A stretch of 64,000 bases of DNA from a virus. Position numbers and translations under genes: made by a program. The first letter of the stretch is position 1. The number at the start of each line of letters is the position of its first letter. Positions 39,174 to 46,821 of the stretch are shown here, one piece after another. The stretch spans positions 62,001 through 126,000 of IMG/VR virus record IMGVR_UViG_3300017971_000207. One strand, given 5' to 3'. The notes under the pieces were generated by a model, which was not told the DNA's origin, did no database searches, and worked only from the letters and a program-made list of their open reading frames with translations.

Positions 39174-39360
39174 GGGGGACTCCGAGCTTCTGCTCTATCT
39201 GAGCTTGCTCCAGAACGTTCGCGGCCAGCTTCTCCTCCAGCTGAGCTTGCTGCGCACGCAGCTTGCGCAGCCGAAGAAGAAGCTTACGCTCGGCCGGGGA
39301 GGCGCGCTGGAGCCGCACCTCCTCGGGGTCATACTCTGCACCACAGGTCGAGCACAGCAT
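39166..39360 (-). CDS. Small zinc-ribbon/coiled-coil protein (64 aa)
   Basis: MLCSTCGAEYDPEEV (CxxC near the N-terminus) followed by a long charged helix (LLLRLRKLRAQQAQLEEKLA). The start at 39360 is chosen because the CxxC domain begins there; a longer frame overlaps the helicase end. Function unknown. Confidence 0.5.
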   Translation of the reverse strand: MLCSTCGAEYDPEEVRLQRASPAERKLLLRLRKLRAQQAQLEEKLAANVLEQAQIEQKLGVPHE

Positions 39361-39367
39361 AGGTAAC

Positions 39368-41671
39368 CTATAGCGAGCTAACGTCGCCTCGGGCGAAGTA
39401 GAGCTCATGCTTAGCGCGAGTGATGGCAACGTAGAGCAGGTTGTGCTCCTCGTCTGCAGGGGGCTTACCGCACCACCACTGGAGATAGGTATCGCGGAGC
39501 ACGAAAACGCGATCTCGCTCCAACCCTTTAGCCTTATGGGTGGTGGACAAGGTTACGCGGGAGCGTGCATCATCGTCGTCGCAGAAGAACTGATCGATGC
39601 GTTGCTCCAGCTCCCGGATAGAGGAGGCACCTTCCATGAGGGCGAGCATGCAGCGGCGCTTATCATCCAGCAGCCCGGTGTCGCCCGGCGGCTCCTTACT
39701 TTCTAGGCGCTCTGTCTCCTTGTCGTACCAGTCCTGCAGCCACGTCTGCAGCTCCCCTAGCGTTCGGGCCTTGGATCGCTCGATAAGCTTCAGCAGCACC
39801 GCGCTGAACCGACGCCCGAGAATACCGGCAGGGCGCTTGTCCAGCAGGAGCTTGAGGCAAAGGCGGATCAGGGGAGCGTTGGTCCGAGAGAGGACGAAGT
39901 CTCCCGGCCTGGCATCCCGGAAGAGGTCCTCCACGGCGCACTTCTTGACGAGGCCCTCGGGACGACCTGGCTCGACCTCCAGGTCTGGGACAATGCGCTG
40001 AGCTTCTCGGACAATCGCCGCGTCGCAGCGGTAGGTGATGGGGAGCGGGAGGACCTTAGCGTTGAGGCGCTGAATGATACGGGGGATTGAATGGGAATCG
40101 GCGCCGCGGAACAGATATATAGAGTTGAGGACGACCACACCATTGGCGGCGTAGCTGTGATCCTCCTCCACATCGAGGGAGAAGACGGGACCCTCGTAGC
40201 TGCTCACCTCTACACGGTCGACAGGCTCCCAGCGGTTCTGTCCGTCAGGTAGAGGTAGGGACATGAGACCAGGCTCTACGTTCGATGCGAACACTTTGAA
40301 GTAGGTCGCACGTCCCTGCTTAGCTCGGACGTCCGGCATATCTGGCCACGGATACAAAGGGAGAGCTAGCTCGCGATTATGGTCCGAGAGAGCTGCAAGT
40401 CCTCGGCCCGTGTTGCTGTCAGCTACCGCGTCGAAGAGTCGGCGGATGGTATCCTCTGTAATGTGGTTTGCCCCGTGTACGGGCTCAAAGGTCATGGTAG
40501 GGAGGCCGTACCGCGCCGCCACCACACTCTCGTAGAGGCTGGCCTCGGTGCGGTCATTGTGAGTACGCAGTATCCAGGTCTTGTCCGCCTGCTCCATGCG
40601 TGCACGGTGCGCTAGATGAAAGATGCGTGCGTTGCTGGAGGTGGTGAAGAGCTGGCACCACCCGACGCGGAAGCCGTACCCTTCTCGCCACATCAGGTAG
40701 GTTACACAGGTCTTCACGGTACGGTCTGACCAACGGCAAAGCAGTTTGTGGTTGGGAGTCATCGGCACGTCTCGCCCGGCAACACCGACGGTGCGGAGAG
40801 CACCGCTGTAGGGGCGCTGGGCTATTCTGTAGTGGCGTCCCCCCACCATCCTCTGCGCGTTGCGACTCCACCCAGCAATGGTCGCGCCTGTGTTACTCTC
40901 GGGCGCTAATAGCTCAATGGGAACCTCCGCACCTGTGTGATCTATCTGCACACGAACGCCGGGCGGGTGGCACTGCCGGTCATCCCCTACAGCGCAGATG
41001 CGTCCCCCGCGCCCGCAGGCGCGCAGGGCCAGCTCGACCTGAGCGCGATTGAGATCCTGGGTCTCGTCCACGAAGACGTGCTTGTACTTGGGGGTCTGCA
41101 TGCGAAGCTTGACGGGCATCCAGATCATGTCGTCGAAGTCGTAGGTCTTCTGGTCCTCCAGACACACCTTCAACATGAGCAAGATACCTTGGATAAATTG
41201 CTTCCGCTCTCGGTCCCCATCACCGTAGTAGAGATCAAAAGCGTCTATCAGGTTGTCTAGCTCCTGCGGCTCCTCTACCAGCAACCCCTTGGCCTTTGAC
41301 ACAGCATCCGCCAGGCTCCGCTTCACATCCCAGGCAACGTCGTAGTACCAGGGAAGGTGCTCCTTCATCAGGCGAAACACCTTCCGCTGGTCCAGCTCCG
41401 CCGAGTTACCCCACGCCTTCCACAGTATCCCGCGCCCAAAAGCGTGCAGAGTCTTGATATTGGGGCCCCGCGGCGCCCTAGACTCCATCTCCTCGCGAAT
41501 CGCGCGGTTAAAGGCCACCACCAAGGTGCGATGGTTGCGCTTCGGTAGGTGACGCAGAGACTCGATAATCGTTGCTGTCTTTCCAGACCCCGCCCGAGCA
41601 AGCACAACGGTGTGTCCGTTGCCCGCCTTGGCGTCCTCAAAGACCGCTTCCTGATACTTGCTCCACTGCAT
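39368..41671 (-). CDS. UvrD/PcrA-like superfamily 1 helicase with an intein
   Basis: 3'-5' DNA helicase of SF1A. The extein (about 484 residues) shows a Q motif near FEDAKAG, Walker A LARAGSGKTAT, FNRAIREEM (motif Ia), motif II VFVDETQDLN, motif III GDDRQ / SIYLFRGA split by the intein, LSTTHKAKGLE (motif V) and YVAITRAKHEL (motif VI). The ATG at 41671 has ATAGGAG 8 nt upstream. The promoter TTGACA-17-TAGGGT is 35 nt upstream. It is shorter than cellular UvrD, with reduced 2B-type insertions, as usual for phage versions. Confidence 0.92.
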   Translation of the reverse strand: MQWSKYQEAVFEDAKAGNGHTVVLARAGSGKTATIIESLRHLPKRNHRTLVVAFNRAIREEMESRAPRGPNIKTLHAFGRGILWKAWGNSAELDQRKVFRLMKEHLPWYYDVAWDVKRSLADAVSKAKGLLVEEPQELDNLIDAFDLYYGDGDRERKQFIQGILLMLKVCLEDQKTYDFDDMIWMPVKLRMQTPKYKHVFVDETQDLNRAQVELALRACGRGGRICAVGDDRQCHPPGVRVQIDHTGAEVPIELLAPESNTGATIAGWSRNAQRMVGGRHYRIAQRPYSGALRTVGVAGRDVPMTPNHKLLCRWSDRTVKTCVTYLMWREGYGFRVGWCQLFTTSSNARIFHLAHRARMEQADKTWILRTHNDRTEASLYESVVAARYGLPTMTFEPVHGANHITEDTIRRLFDAVADSNTGRGLAALSDHNRELALPLYPWPDMPDVRAKQGRATYFKVFASNVEPGLMSLPLPDGQNRWEPVDRVEVSSYEGPVFSLDVEEDHSYAANGVVVLNSIYLFRGADSHSIPRIIQRLNAKVLPLPITYRCDAAIVREAQRIVPDLEVEPGRPEGLVKKCAVEDLFRDARPGDFVLSRTNAPLIRLCLKLLLDKRPAGILGRRFSAVLLKLIERSKARTLGELQTWLQDWYDKETERLESKEPPGDTGLLDDKRRCMLALMEGASSIRELEQRIDQFFCDDDDARSRVTLSTTHKAKGLERDRVFVLRDTYLQWWCGKPPADEEHNLLYVAITRAKHELYFARGDVSSL
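40124..40972 (-). other. Intein in helicase motif III of UvrD (283 aa)
   Basis: Begins CHPPGVRVQIDHTG, block B TPNHKLL, ends GVVVLN with +1 Ser. The usual penultimate His is Leu. No LAGLIDADG motif is visible; instead an insert WILRTHNDRTEASLYESVVA, then ARYGLPTMTF lies between the splicing blocks. Confidence 0.9.
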
Positions 41672-41705
41672 GTGCGTTGCTCCTATCGCTCGCATAAGAT
41701 GCTCG

Positions 41706-41734
41706 ACCCTACCACATAAGGAAAAAGTTGTCAA
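41706..41734 (-). promoter_or_regulatory. Promoter for the UvrD-like gene
   Basis: TTGACA (41734-41729), 17 bp, TAGGGT (41711-41706). Confidence 0.7.
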
Positions 41735-41772
41735 CAGTGTGAAAAACTGCCCCAGCTTTGTCAGATTGGGAG

Positions 41773-41797
41773 GGTGTCTGTTCGTCCTGCAGACACC
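41773..41797 (+). promoter_or_regulatory. Hairpin between ribosome site and start codon
   Basis: GGTGTCTG and CAGACACC arms around a 9-nt loop, directly before the ATG at 41798. GGGAGG (41768-41773) lies just ahead of it, so folding would bring that ribosome site next to the ATG. A GTG inside the first arm (41774) is an in-frame alternative start. Confidence 0.45.
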
Positions 41798-42145
41798 ATG
41801 ACGAAGCTAATCAATCTCACCCCACACCCTTTAACCCTTAGAGACGCCAACGGCGAGGACACTGTGATCCCGCCCTCCGGAGCTGTTGCTCGTGTAGCGA
41901 TGGTTGCCGGTGCGCTGGAGCACGTTGAGGGCGTCCCCATCCCCATCGCTGGCGCAGATCAACCCGGCCCCGTCCAAGGGCTCGGAGAGCCGCGGCCTGG
42001 TGTTCTATACATCGTCTCGGCGATGGTTGGGTCCTATTGTCGAGGGCGCCACGACGTGGTTGTCCCCGGCACGGGGCCGGCCGACGGTGCAATCCGAAAT
42101 GCCAAGGGGCACATAGCTGCTGTGACACGGCTTAAGAGGGTTTAG
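41798..42145 (+). CDS. Conserved phage-type unknown protein (115 aa)
   Basis: Begins MTKLINLTPHPLTLRDANG, a pattern common in small conserved proteins of unknown function from phages and actinobacteria. Mostly beta-type. Divergent from the UvrD gene. The start region has a hairpin (41773-41797). Ends overlapping the broken minus-strand gene by 14 nt. Confidence 0.65.
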   Translation: MTKLINLTPHPLTLRDANGEDTVIPPSGAVARVAMVAGALEHVEGVPIPIAGADQPGPVQGLGEPRPGVLYIVSAMVGSYCRGRHDVVVPGTGPADGAIRNAKGHIAAVTRLKRV

Positions 42146-42410
42146 GCGCGGGCTCGGGCAGGTGGGGTAGCGGACCCACCTTGGCCTGCCCGAGCATCTC
42201 CAGCAGCAGCGTATGAGCCACAGCATACTCGTTCACAAGGTCCTGGTCCGGAGCTGTCGGGCACCCCTTCGCGGCCTGCAGAGCTGCTTGCCAGCGACGG
42301 ATGATCTCTACTGCCCGAGGTCATCGAGGCGAGCCCTCGGGCAGCTCAAGCTTCGCCTCTACCTTAGCGCGGCGAAGTCGCTCTGCGCCGAGGTCCACAA
42401 GCTTGCTCAT
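42132..42410 (-). pseudogene. 92-codon gene interrupted by an in-frame TGA
   Basis: MSKLVDLGAERLRRAKVEAK, then LELPEGSPR, then TGA (42323-42321), then in the same frame PRAVEIIRRWQAALQAAKG and on to PEPAPKPS and TAA. The start overlaps the upstream stop as ATGA, supporting the frame. After the TGA the reading continues as a plausible helical protein, whereas the alternative frame opened at 42324 gives low-quality sequence. It is a nonsense allele, a read-through gene (TGA-C context), or a sequence error. Confidence 0.6.
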
Positions 42411-42610
42411 GCAGAGTTCTTTGAGGCTAGAGAGGGGATTCGCGGCAGCAGTGCTAGCCGACGGATGAAAGGGGGCAGCGGAGGCAGCGGCGGTATCTGC
42501 GGCAAGACGGCGTCGTGGTTGTGCAGCCTAACCTTGGCCATCTCCAGCCGATGCTCTGCTAGCTCGACCTCGTACTCCAGCTCCTCACGCTTGTCATCGT
42601 GCGTCATCAT
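42407..42610 (-). CDS. Small coiled-coil protein (67 aa)
   Basis: N-terminal charged helix (REELEYEVELAEHRLEMAKV) then a Pro-rich segment PQIPPLPPLPPF. TAGGAG precedes the ATG. Unknown function; coupled to the next gene by ATGA. Confidence 0.55.
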   Translation of the reverse strand: MMTHDDKREELEYEVELAEHRLEMAKVRLHNHDAVLPQIPPLPPLPPFIRRLALLPRIPSLASKNSA

Positions 42611-43136
42611 CTACTCCTAGCAGCTTGAGGGCCCGCGAGACATGCTCATCCGTGAGCCCCCCACCATACATGTCAGTCCGAATAAAACGCTCGCCAAGCG
42701 CTCGCGTCATGTCCTCGTCATCGATGGCCACCCACTGCTTAACGGGAACCCGCTTTAGCCACGCGAGGACGGCCTCTGCGCGTGTTGTTCGGTGGTAGGT
42801 GTCCGCATCTATCCCCTCTGTCACAACGGCGCCTATGACCCGCTCAGGGCTCCGCAAGCCTCGGTCGTAGAGGATGGAGGCGAGGTAGGGTACCGGCTCC
42901 TTCCAGGCCCACGAGGTACTGAGGACGATTGAGGCGTCTGCACGCTCCACCAGGCCCGAGAGGCGCGCCACCTTGGAGGGGTCGAGAAACTGCAGGTCCT
43001 CCAGCATCCCGCCCAAGTAGTTGGGGAACTCCTGCTGGATCGCATCGAGTGGTTGCTTTCGGGCAGAGGCGTTCCAGTCCTCGTCGTTCAAGACGCCATC
43101 GAAATCGAGGAACACTACTCGGAGGGGCTTACGCAT
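42594..43136 (-). CDS. HAD-family phosphatase/hydrolase (180 aa)
   Basis: RVVFLDFDGVLN (motif I, nucleophile Asp), IVLSTSWAW (motif II Ser/Thr) and WVAIDDEDM (motif IV). This HAD type occurs in phage and bacterial genomes, sometimes linked to RNA repair or nucleotide salvage. ATG at 43136 with GGAGGA upstream, overlapping the gene before it. A second HAD protein lies at 49120. Confidence 0.8.
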   Translation of the reverse strand: MRKPLRVVFLDFDGVLNDEDWNASARKQPLDAIQQEFPNYLGGMLEDLQFLDPSKVARLSGLVERADASIVLSTSWAWKEPVPYLASILYDRGLRSPERVIGAVVTEGIDADTYHRTTRAEAVLAWLKRVPVKQWVAIDDEDMTRALGERFIRTDMYGGGLTDEHVSRALKLLGVDDDAR

Positions 43137-43525
43137 CGGAGCATCTCCTCCGTTCGTACTACCAGGTCCGACAGGTCCAGCTCCAGTCCAGCCACATCGC
43201 ACTGCGCGGCTGCATGTAGCAGGACGGTACGTACCCCGCGGGCGGGGTCGACCCAGCGGCTAAGCTTCTGTGCACCAATAAGTCCCAGCAGGGACCAGAT
43301 ACGGAAGGCGGCCGACACCGCCACCTCCTTATCCTCCAGCGCCTTGACGACGGCTAGCATCATCCTGTTTATTGGGTGGTCCGTAAGCTTCATCTCGACC
43401 CCATCTAGCTCGAAGCTCTTACCAAGCTCGATCGGCACCACGTTGCCGCTGGCAATGGCCTCGTTTGCGGCATCCCATGCGACCATGAAGCTCTCGATGG
43501 AGACCGCTTTGATCTCAAGCATCAT
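43115..43525 (-). CDS. Unknown protein (about 136 aa)
   Basis: Not recognised. Starts at one of two adjacent ATGs (43525/43522) overlapping the previous stop. Contains strand/helix alternation and a helical C-terminus (DLVVRTEEMLRC). Overlaps the HAD gene start. Confidence 0.6.
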   Translation of the reverse strand: MMLEIKAVSIESFMVAWDAANEAIASGNVVPIELGKSFELDGVEMKLTDHPINRMMLAVVKALEDKEVAVSAAFRIWSLLGLIGAQKLSRWVDPARGVRTVLLHAAAQCDVAGLELDLSDLVVRTEEMLRCVSPSE

Positions 43526-44054
43526 CCACCTCGCTGTAGCCTCCCCCATGCTGGAGCACGGATAGGCTAACGAGGCGAGCAAGAATAAATCGGACCAGGT
43601 GCTGCCGACGGATGGTCTCGCCCACATCCTCGCACCAGCGTTGCCCGCTCTCCAACTGCGCACCGCAGACCACCAGATTAGGGGGTGGCTTAGCCCAATG
43701 CGGCACCACCATGAGCACCTCCTCAGCACGGCGCCCATCAAGCTCAGCCTTGAGCCGCAAGGGCTTAGCGCCAGGCTCTGCCGGGATACACGGCCGCAGC
43801 CCGTCGGCCAGCGACCGCAGCTTACCGTCGATCGCTTTGACACGGTCGGCAATCCCACAGCAACGACAGCGCCCCGTGCGACCGTCCGAGAGCAGCTCCC
43901 AGTCGTGTCCTGTAGCTTCCGCTAAAGGCGGCACCAAGCCGCGGAGGCGCTCATCAATGATGCGCCGAAGGGTGTGCAGGAGGTCCTCGTCGCCTTCCTG
44001 GCGTTGCTCCTCCAGCAACGCCCAGATCTTTTCGTCGTCGGTCATACAGCTCAT
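43515..44054 (-). CDS. Unknown Cys-containing protein, probably leaderless (179 aa)
   Basis: Helical N-terminus (MTDDEKIWALLEEQRQEG), a CRCCG cluster and later Cys residues suggest metal binding. The promoter TTGACC-17-TAGTAT ends 8 nt before the ATG at 44054 (MSCMTDDEK), so the mRNA would have little or no leader. No family recognised. Confidence 0.6.
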   Translation of the reverse strand: MSCMTDDEKIWALLEEQRQEGDEDLLHTLRRIIDERLRGLVPPLAEATGHDWELLSDGRTGRCRCCGIADRVKAIDGKLRSLADGLRPCIPAEPGAKPLRLKAELDGRRAEEVLMVVPHWAKPPPNLVVCGAQLESGQRWCEDVGETIRRQHLVRFILARLVSLSVLQHGGGYSEVDDA

Positions 44055-44062
44055 AGGCACTG

Positions 44063-44091
44063 ATACTACCACATAGGGGGCGGATGGTCAA
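44063..44091 (-). promoter_or_regulatory. Leaderless-type promoter before 44054
   Basis: TTGACC (44091-44086), 17 bp, TAGTAT (44068-44063). Confidence 0.65.
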
Positions 44092-44153
44092 TCGGCGGCG
44101 CCTGCGGCCGTCCGGGGCAAAAGCTCCCTAGACCTCGTGGACCGACCAGCGAC

Positions 44154-44163
44154 CAATTGTAGT
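44154..44163. promoter_or_regulatory. CAATTGTAGT intergenic element
   Basis: CCAATTGTAGTCC between the divergent genes at 44054 and 44211. Recurs at 50772, 51092 and 57090. Confidence 0.5.
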
Positions 44164-44210
44164 CCGCAAGCTCCCTTGGAGAGCTCAGGGGAGTTTGGTA
44201 GACTCGGGGG

Positions 44211-44762
44211 ATGCTGCTGCAGGAGAAGATCAGGAGATGCGAGGATATCCTGGAAGCAGCCGGGCGTCCGCGGAGGCGGTACGCCCGGTGGGCGGAGGTA
44301 GAGGAGCTGGCGTCCGTGATCGCGGATAAGCTCCTGGTGTCTCTACTCTACGCTCGTGGCAGGGAGGCCAGCAGCGATTTTGGCGGCCTTGTCTCGGACC
44401 TTATCGAAGGCCCCTACGCCGCGCTCCTGATTCTCCGAGACGCTTTCAAGGCCGCCAAGATGACCAAGGTCTCAAGGGCGCTGGATGCTTGGGCTTCTAA
44501 GCACACTCCCATCCGGCCGGAGGAGGAGCTAACCGACAAGGAGCTGCGAAGGTCCGAGAAGGCTCTAAGCCGCGCCCAGACCCGCGCCGCCAACATTCGG
44601 GACGCCATACGCTTCGGGCGAAGGGAGAAGCTTTACGAGGTCGAAGATCTTCGAGTCGACCTGCTGGAGCTAACTCTGATGCTGGCAGATGTCCTTCCCC
44701 TGCTGGGCTACCATACTGGAGGCCGCACCCTGGCGCAGCTGGTCCACACCATCCAGCTTTAG
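44211..44762 (+). CDS. Helical protein with shared N-terminal peptide (183 aa)
   Basis: N-terminus MLLQEKIRRCEDILEAAGRP belongs to the shared amphipathic peptide family. The rest is an all-helical protein, a paralogue of the next gene (both have two helical pairs and end in a D-L...LLxL-G-Y/F helix). No enzymatic motif. Candidate packaged or virion protein. Confidence 0.65.
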   Translation: MLLQEKIRRCEDILEAAGRPRRRYARWAEVEELASVIADKLLVSLLYARGREASSDFGGLVSDLIEGPYAALLILRDAFKAAKMTKVSRALDAWASKHTPIRPEEELTDKELRRSEKALSRAQTRAANIRDAIRFGRREKLYEVEDLRVDLLELTLMLADVLPLLGYHTGGRTLAQLVHTIQL

Positions 44763-44773
44763 GAGAGTCCGCC

Positions 44774-45298
44774 GTGGAACTGTATGAGAAGATCAAGAAG
44801 TGCCGAGACATCCTAGAGGCTCCCAGGCCCACCCTAGATATGCCGAGCTGGGAGGAGGTGGAGGTCGACCTCCGCGCCTCTCTGTCCGAGCTTGAGCTCG
44901 CGCTGTCCTACGCAGATGGACGTCGCCAAACATTAGGGGAGCCCACGTCACACGCGGTAGCCGCCGACGTACGCAACGCGGCTCTAGATCTCAGCGCCGC
45001 GATGAAAAGCGCGGGCCTCTGGAGGATCAATCGCGCCGTAGAGCGCTGGTATGACAACCACGTCGGCCGCCAGCCCGAGCGCGACGTAAGCCTGGCAGGT
45101 ATCCGCACCGCACAGCCAAAGCTGGCCGGGCTCCGCGCAGGTACCGAGGCAGTGCTAGGCAGCATTCCTAGGCTCCCCGATGTTGCTGAGCTTAGAGGAG
45201 ACCTGGCGACGCTCTTGCGTCTTTACGGCCCAATTCTGACCTCGTTGGGGTTCACCAGCGCGGGCGCAGATATTAGCAGAATTGCTCAAAGCGCTTAA
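44774..45298 (+). CDS. Helical paralogue with shared N-terminal peptide (174 aa)
   Basis: GTG start with AGGAGAG upstream; N-terminus MELYEKIKKCRDILEAPRPT. Similar in length and layout to its neighbour (W-EEVE... near 26; D-V-AELRGDLATLLRLYG near the end). The two are a tandem duplication that has diverged. Confidence 0.65.
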   Translation: MELYEKIKKCRDILEAPRPTLDMPSWEEVEVDLRASLSELELALSYADGRRQTLGEPTSHAVAADVRNAALDLSAAMKSAGLWRINRAVERWYDNHVGRQPERDVSLAGIRTAQPKLAGLRAGTEAVLGSIPRLPDVAELRGDLATLLRLYGPILTSLGFTSAGADISRIAQSA

Positions 45299-45324
45299 AA
45301 GCGATAAGCAGTACAAATAAAAGC

Positions 45325-45353
45325 GGCCCCGTCGGGGACCAGCCGACGGGGCC
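45325..45353. terminator. Strong hairpin after the tandem paralogues
   Basis: GGCCCCGTCGG-GGACCAG-CCGACGGGGCC, 11-bp stem. On the minus strand it is followed by GCTTTTATTT, so it should terminate leftward transcripts from the genes at 45.5-48 kb; it may work both ways. Confidence 0.75.
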
Positions 45354-45382
45354 TGTAGGAGAGTAACACACTACGTCAGCAA

Positions 45383-45453
45383 GCAACCGTGGGCATGCGG
45401 TTGCAGGCTGAGGAGGACACGCGATACCAACCTTTCGGGTACCCTCCTCAGCC
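45383..45453. other. Two further structured elements
   Basis: Hairpin GCAACCG/CGGTTGC (45383-45404) and a nested stem GGCTGAGGAGG/CCTCCTCAGCC (45406-45453) with an inner TACC/GGTA. Between the terminator and the gene ending at 45481. Could be an RNA element or tandem terminators. Confidence 0.4.
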
Positions 45454-45480
45454 TCCGAGGAGGCGTGCACTCGTTGGGGC

Positions 45481-45924
45481 TCAGCCCTCGTAGGTTCCTG
45501 GGTCAAGCTTGCGGGCGAGCTCGTCCAGACCATCCGCGAGCTGATCAACCAGCTTGTCGGTGTCCTCAGCAGGACCGCCAACCGGCCCTGTTTGGATCAG
45601 CTCCAGAAGCTCGTCTACGAGCTTGGCGGCCTCGGCTGTCTGCTCATTGGAGGCGTCGAGCGCCATCCGCACCAGCTGCAGATCAACCTGCTGCTCCACC
45701 AGGTGAGGCGCAAGCCCAGTGCTCCCACACTCCTCGCACGGGTCCTCAGCCCAGTAGCCCTTGGGATTGAACTCGTCCACCTCAAATGAGGTGGTGTTGG
45801 GATTGAGCCCTGAGCCCTTACAGGCGGCGCAGTGGGCCTTCGCCCGCTTACGGCAAGGATTATCCGCACGCAGCCGTGCGGCACGAGGGGTGGTGGGGGT
45901 GATTGTGATGTGGTCGTCGGTCAT
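45481..45924 (-). CDS. Small protein with DnaJ-type zinc knuckle (147 aa)
   Basis: CAACKGSG and CEECGSTG pairs form a DnaJ-like zinc-knuckle module, followed by a helical acidic C-terminus. The start at 45924 has GGAG upstream and a promoter TTGACA-17-TACTGT (or TATACT with 15 bp) at 45950-45978. Several small genes in this arm share this zinc type; none has a known partner. Confidence 0.6.
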   Translation of the reverse strand: MTDDHITITPTTPRAARLRADNPCRKRAKAHCAACKGSGLNPNTTSFEVDEFNPKGYWAEDPCEECGSTGLAPHLVEQQVDLQLVRMALDASNEQTAEAAKLVDELLELIQTGPVGGPAEDTDKLVDQLADGLDELARKLDPGTYEG

Positions 45925-45949
45925 GTCGTTGCTCTCCGTTGTTGTTTTA

Positions 45950-45978
45950 ACAGTATACGGTAAGGCGGGGGTTGTCAA
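45950..45978 (-). promoter_or_regulatory. Promoter for 45924
   Basis: TTGACA (45978-45973) with TACTGT at 17 bp or TATACT at 15 bp. Lacks the paired dyads seen further right. Confidence 0.6.
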
Positions 45979-46301
45979 GGAATAATTCGCAGGAGGCGCT
46001 TGCACTGGCGGGTGAGGAACAGCTCGGTGCCAGGCTCTACGGCGCCGCGCTCTGCAGACCACTCCCCCTCAGCGTTCACCCACACGTAGCCGTTGGCGCG
46101 TGTGTACCCGCTAGTGCGTGCCTCCTTCGGTTCCCAATGGTACGCCGCCCTCACGAGCCCGAGGCGCTCAAAGACGAGATCCTCAACCTCTCGGGCCCTG
46201 GCACAGTCTTGCTCGTCGCCGTCGTTCAGACGGTCGACGCCCTCGGCGAGGGCACGGAGGATAGCGGGTGTTGTAGGAATGGTGGTGTTATTGTTGGCCA
46301 T
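45975..46301 (-). CDS. Unknown protein (108 aa)
   Basis: Not recognised. MANNNTTIPTTPAILRAL start with GAGGAGC upstream; contains GYVWVNAEGEW, an aromatic beta stretch. Overlaps nothing but lies 20 nt from its neighbours in the small-gene arm. Confidence 0.55.
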   Translation of the reverse strand: MANNNTTIPTTPAILRALAEGVDRLNDGDEQDCARAREVEDLVFERLGLVRAAYHWEPKEARTSGYTRANGYVWVNAEGEWSAERGAVEPGTELFLTRQCKRLLRIIP

Positions 46302-46320
46302 AGCTATATGCTCCTCTTTG

Positions 46321-46728
46321 CTAGCAAAACAGGTCTCCCGCCTCGACACGCAGCTCCTCCCCGGAGGGGAACGCCACGGTTACCTTACGGCGGTCGCGTC
46401 GGCTCCCCTTTACACGATCGTGCCACTTAACGACCTTTACCTCCACAGAGAACCCGCACCCTGAACACGGAGCCCGTCCGACAAGCTGGAGCTCTGCGCC
46501 TGGTGGGTGCGTCAGCTCCCCAAGCTCCGCACGAGCAAGGACGAAGGGCACGACCCAATCATGCCCTCCCTCTCGCACCACAAGCGCAGTCCCCTTTCGC
46601 GCTTTGGTACGCCCGCTCCGCGTCGTGTCGCGTTCATCGGGAAAGTAGATGGTGGCGCCGTTCGCTACGAGGGCATCGAGATCGTTACTAGAGGCGAGGT
46701 AGTAAAGAGGGAGGATTGGGTCGGTCAT
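46321..46728 (-). CDS. Unknown protein (135 aa)
   Basis: Not recognised. Begins MTDPILPLYYLASSNDLDAL, contains a CSGCGFSVEVKVVKW stretch, then basic residues. TAGGAG precedes the ATG. Its 5' region is nearly identical over about 60 bp to that of the gene at 60537. Confidence 0.55.
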   Translation of the reverse strand: MTDPILPLYYLASSNDLDALVANGATIYFPDERDTTRSGRTKARKGTALVVREGGHDWVVPFVLARAELGELTHPPGAELQLVGRAPCSGCGFSVEVKVVKWHDRVKGSRRDRRKVTVAFPSGEELRVEAGDLFC

Positions 46729-46769
46729 TGTGTGCTCCTAGCTGGTTGCTGGCTCTTCTAACGCCTCAA

Positions 46770-46792
46770 GCCCCAGGCTTTCGCTCTGGGGC
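46770..46792 (-). terminator. GCCCCAG/CTGGGGC hairpin
   Basis: 7-bp GC stem in the spacer before 46728. Similar GC-rich hairpins occur at other gene junctions of this arm. No U-run. Confidence 0.4.
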
Positions 46793-46821
46793 GGCTCTCT
46801 AGCGCCTCGCGGCGCCGCACC

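Noticed and set aside
42142-42324. 60-codon minus-strand frame (MTSGSRDHPS...)
   Set aside because: It is a shadow frame opened by an ATG overlapping the in-frame TGA; composition is Ser/Ala/Arg-rich and the real frame is next to it.
43525-43858. N-terminal extension of the gene ending at 43115
   Set aside because: The extra 110 residues are Trp/Arg/Ser-rich shadow of the upstream gene; the start is the double ATG at 43525/43522.
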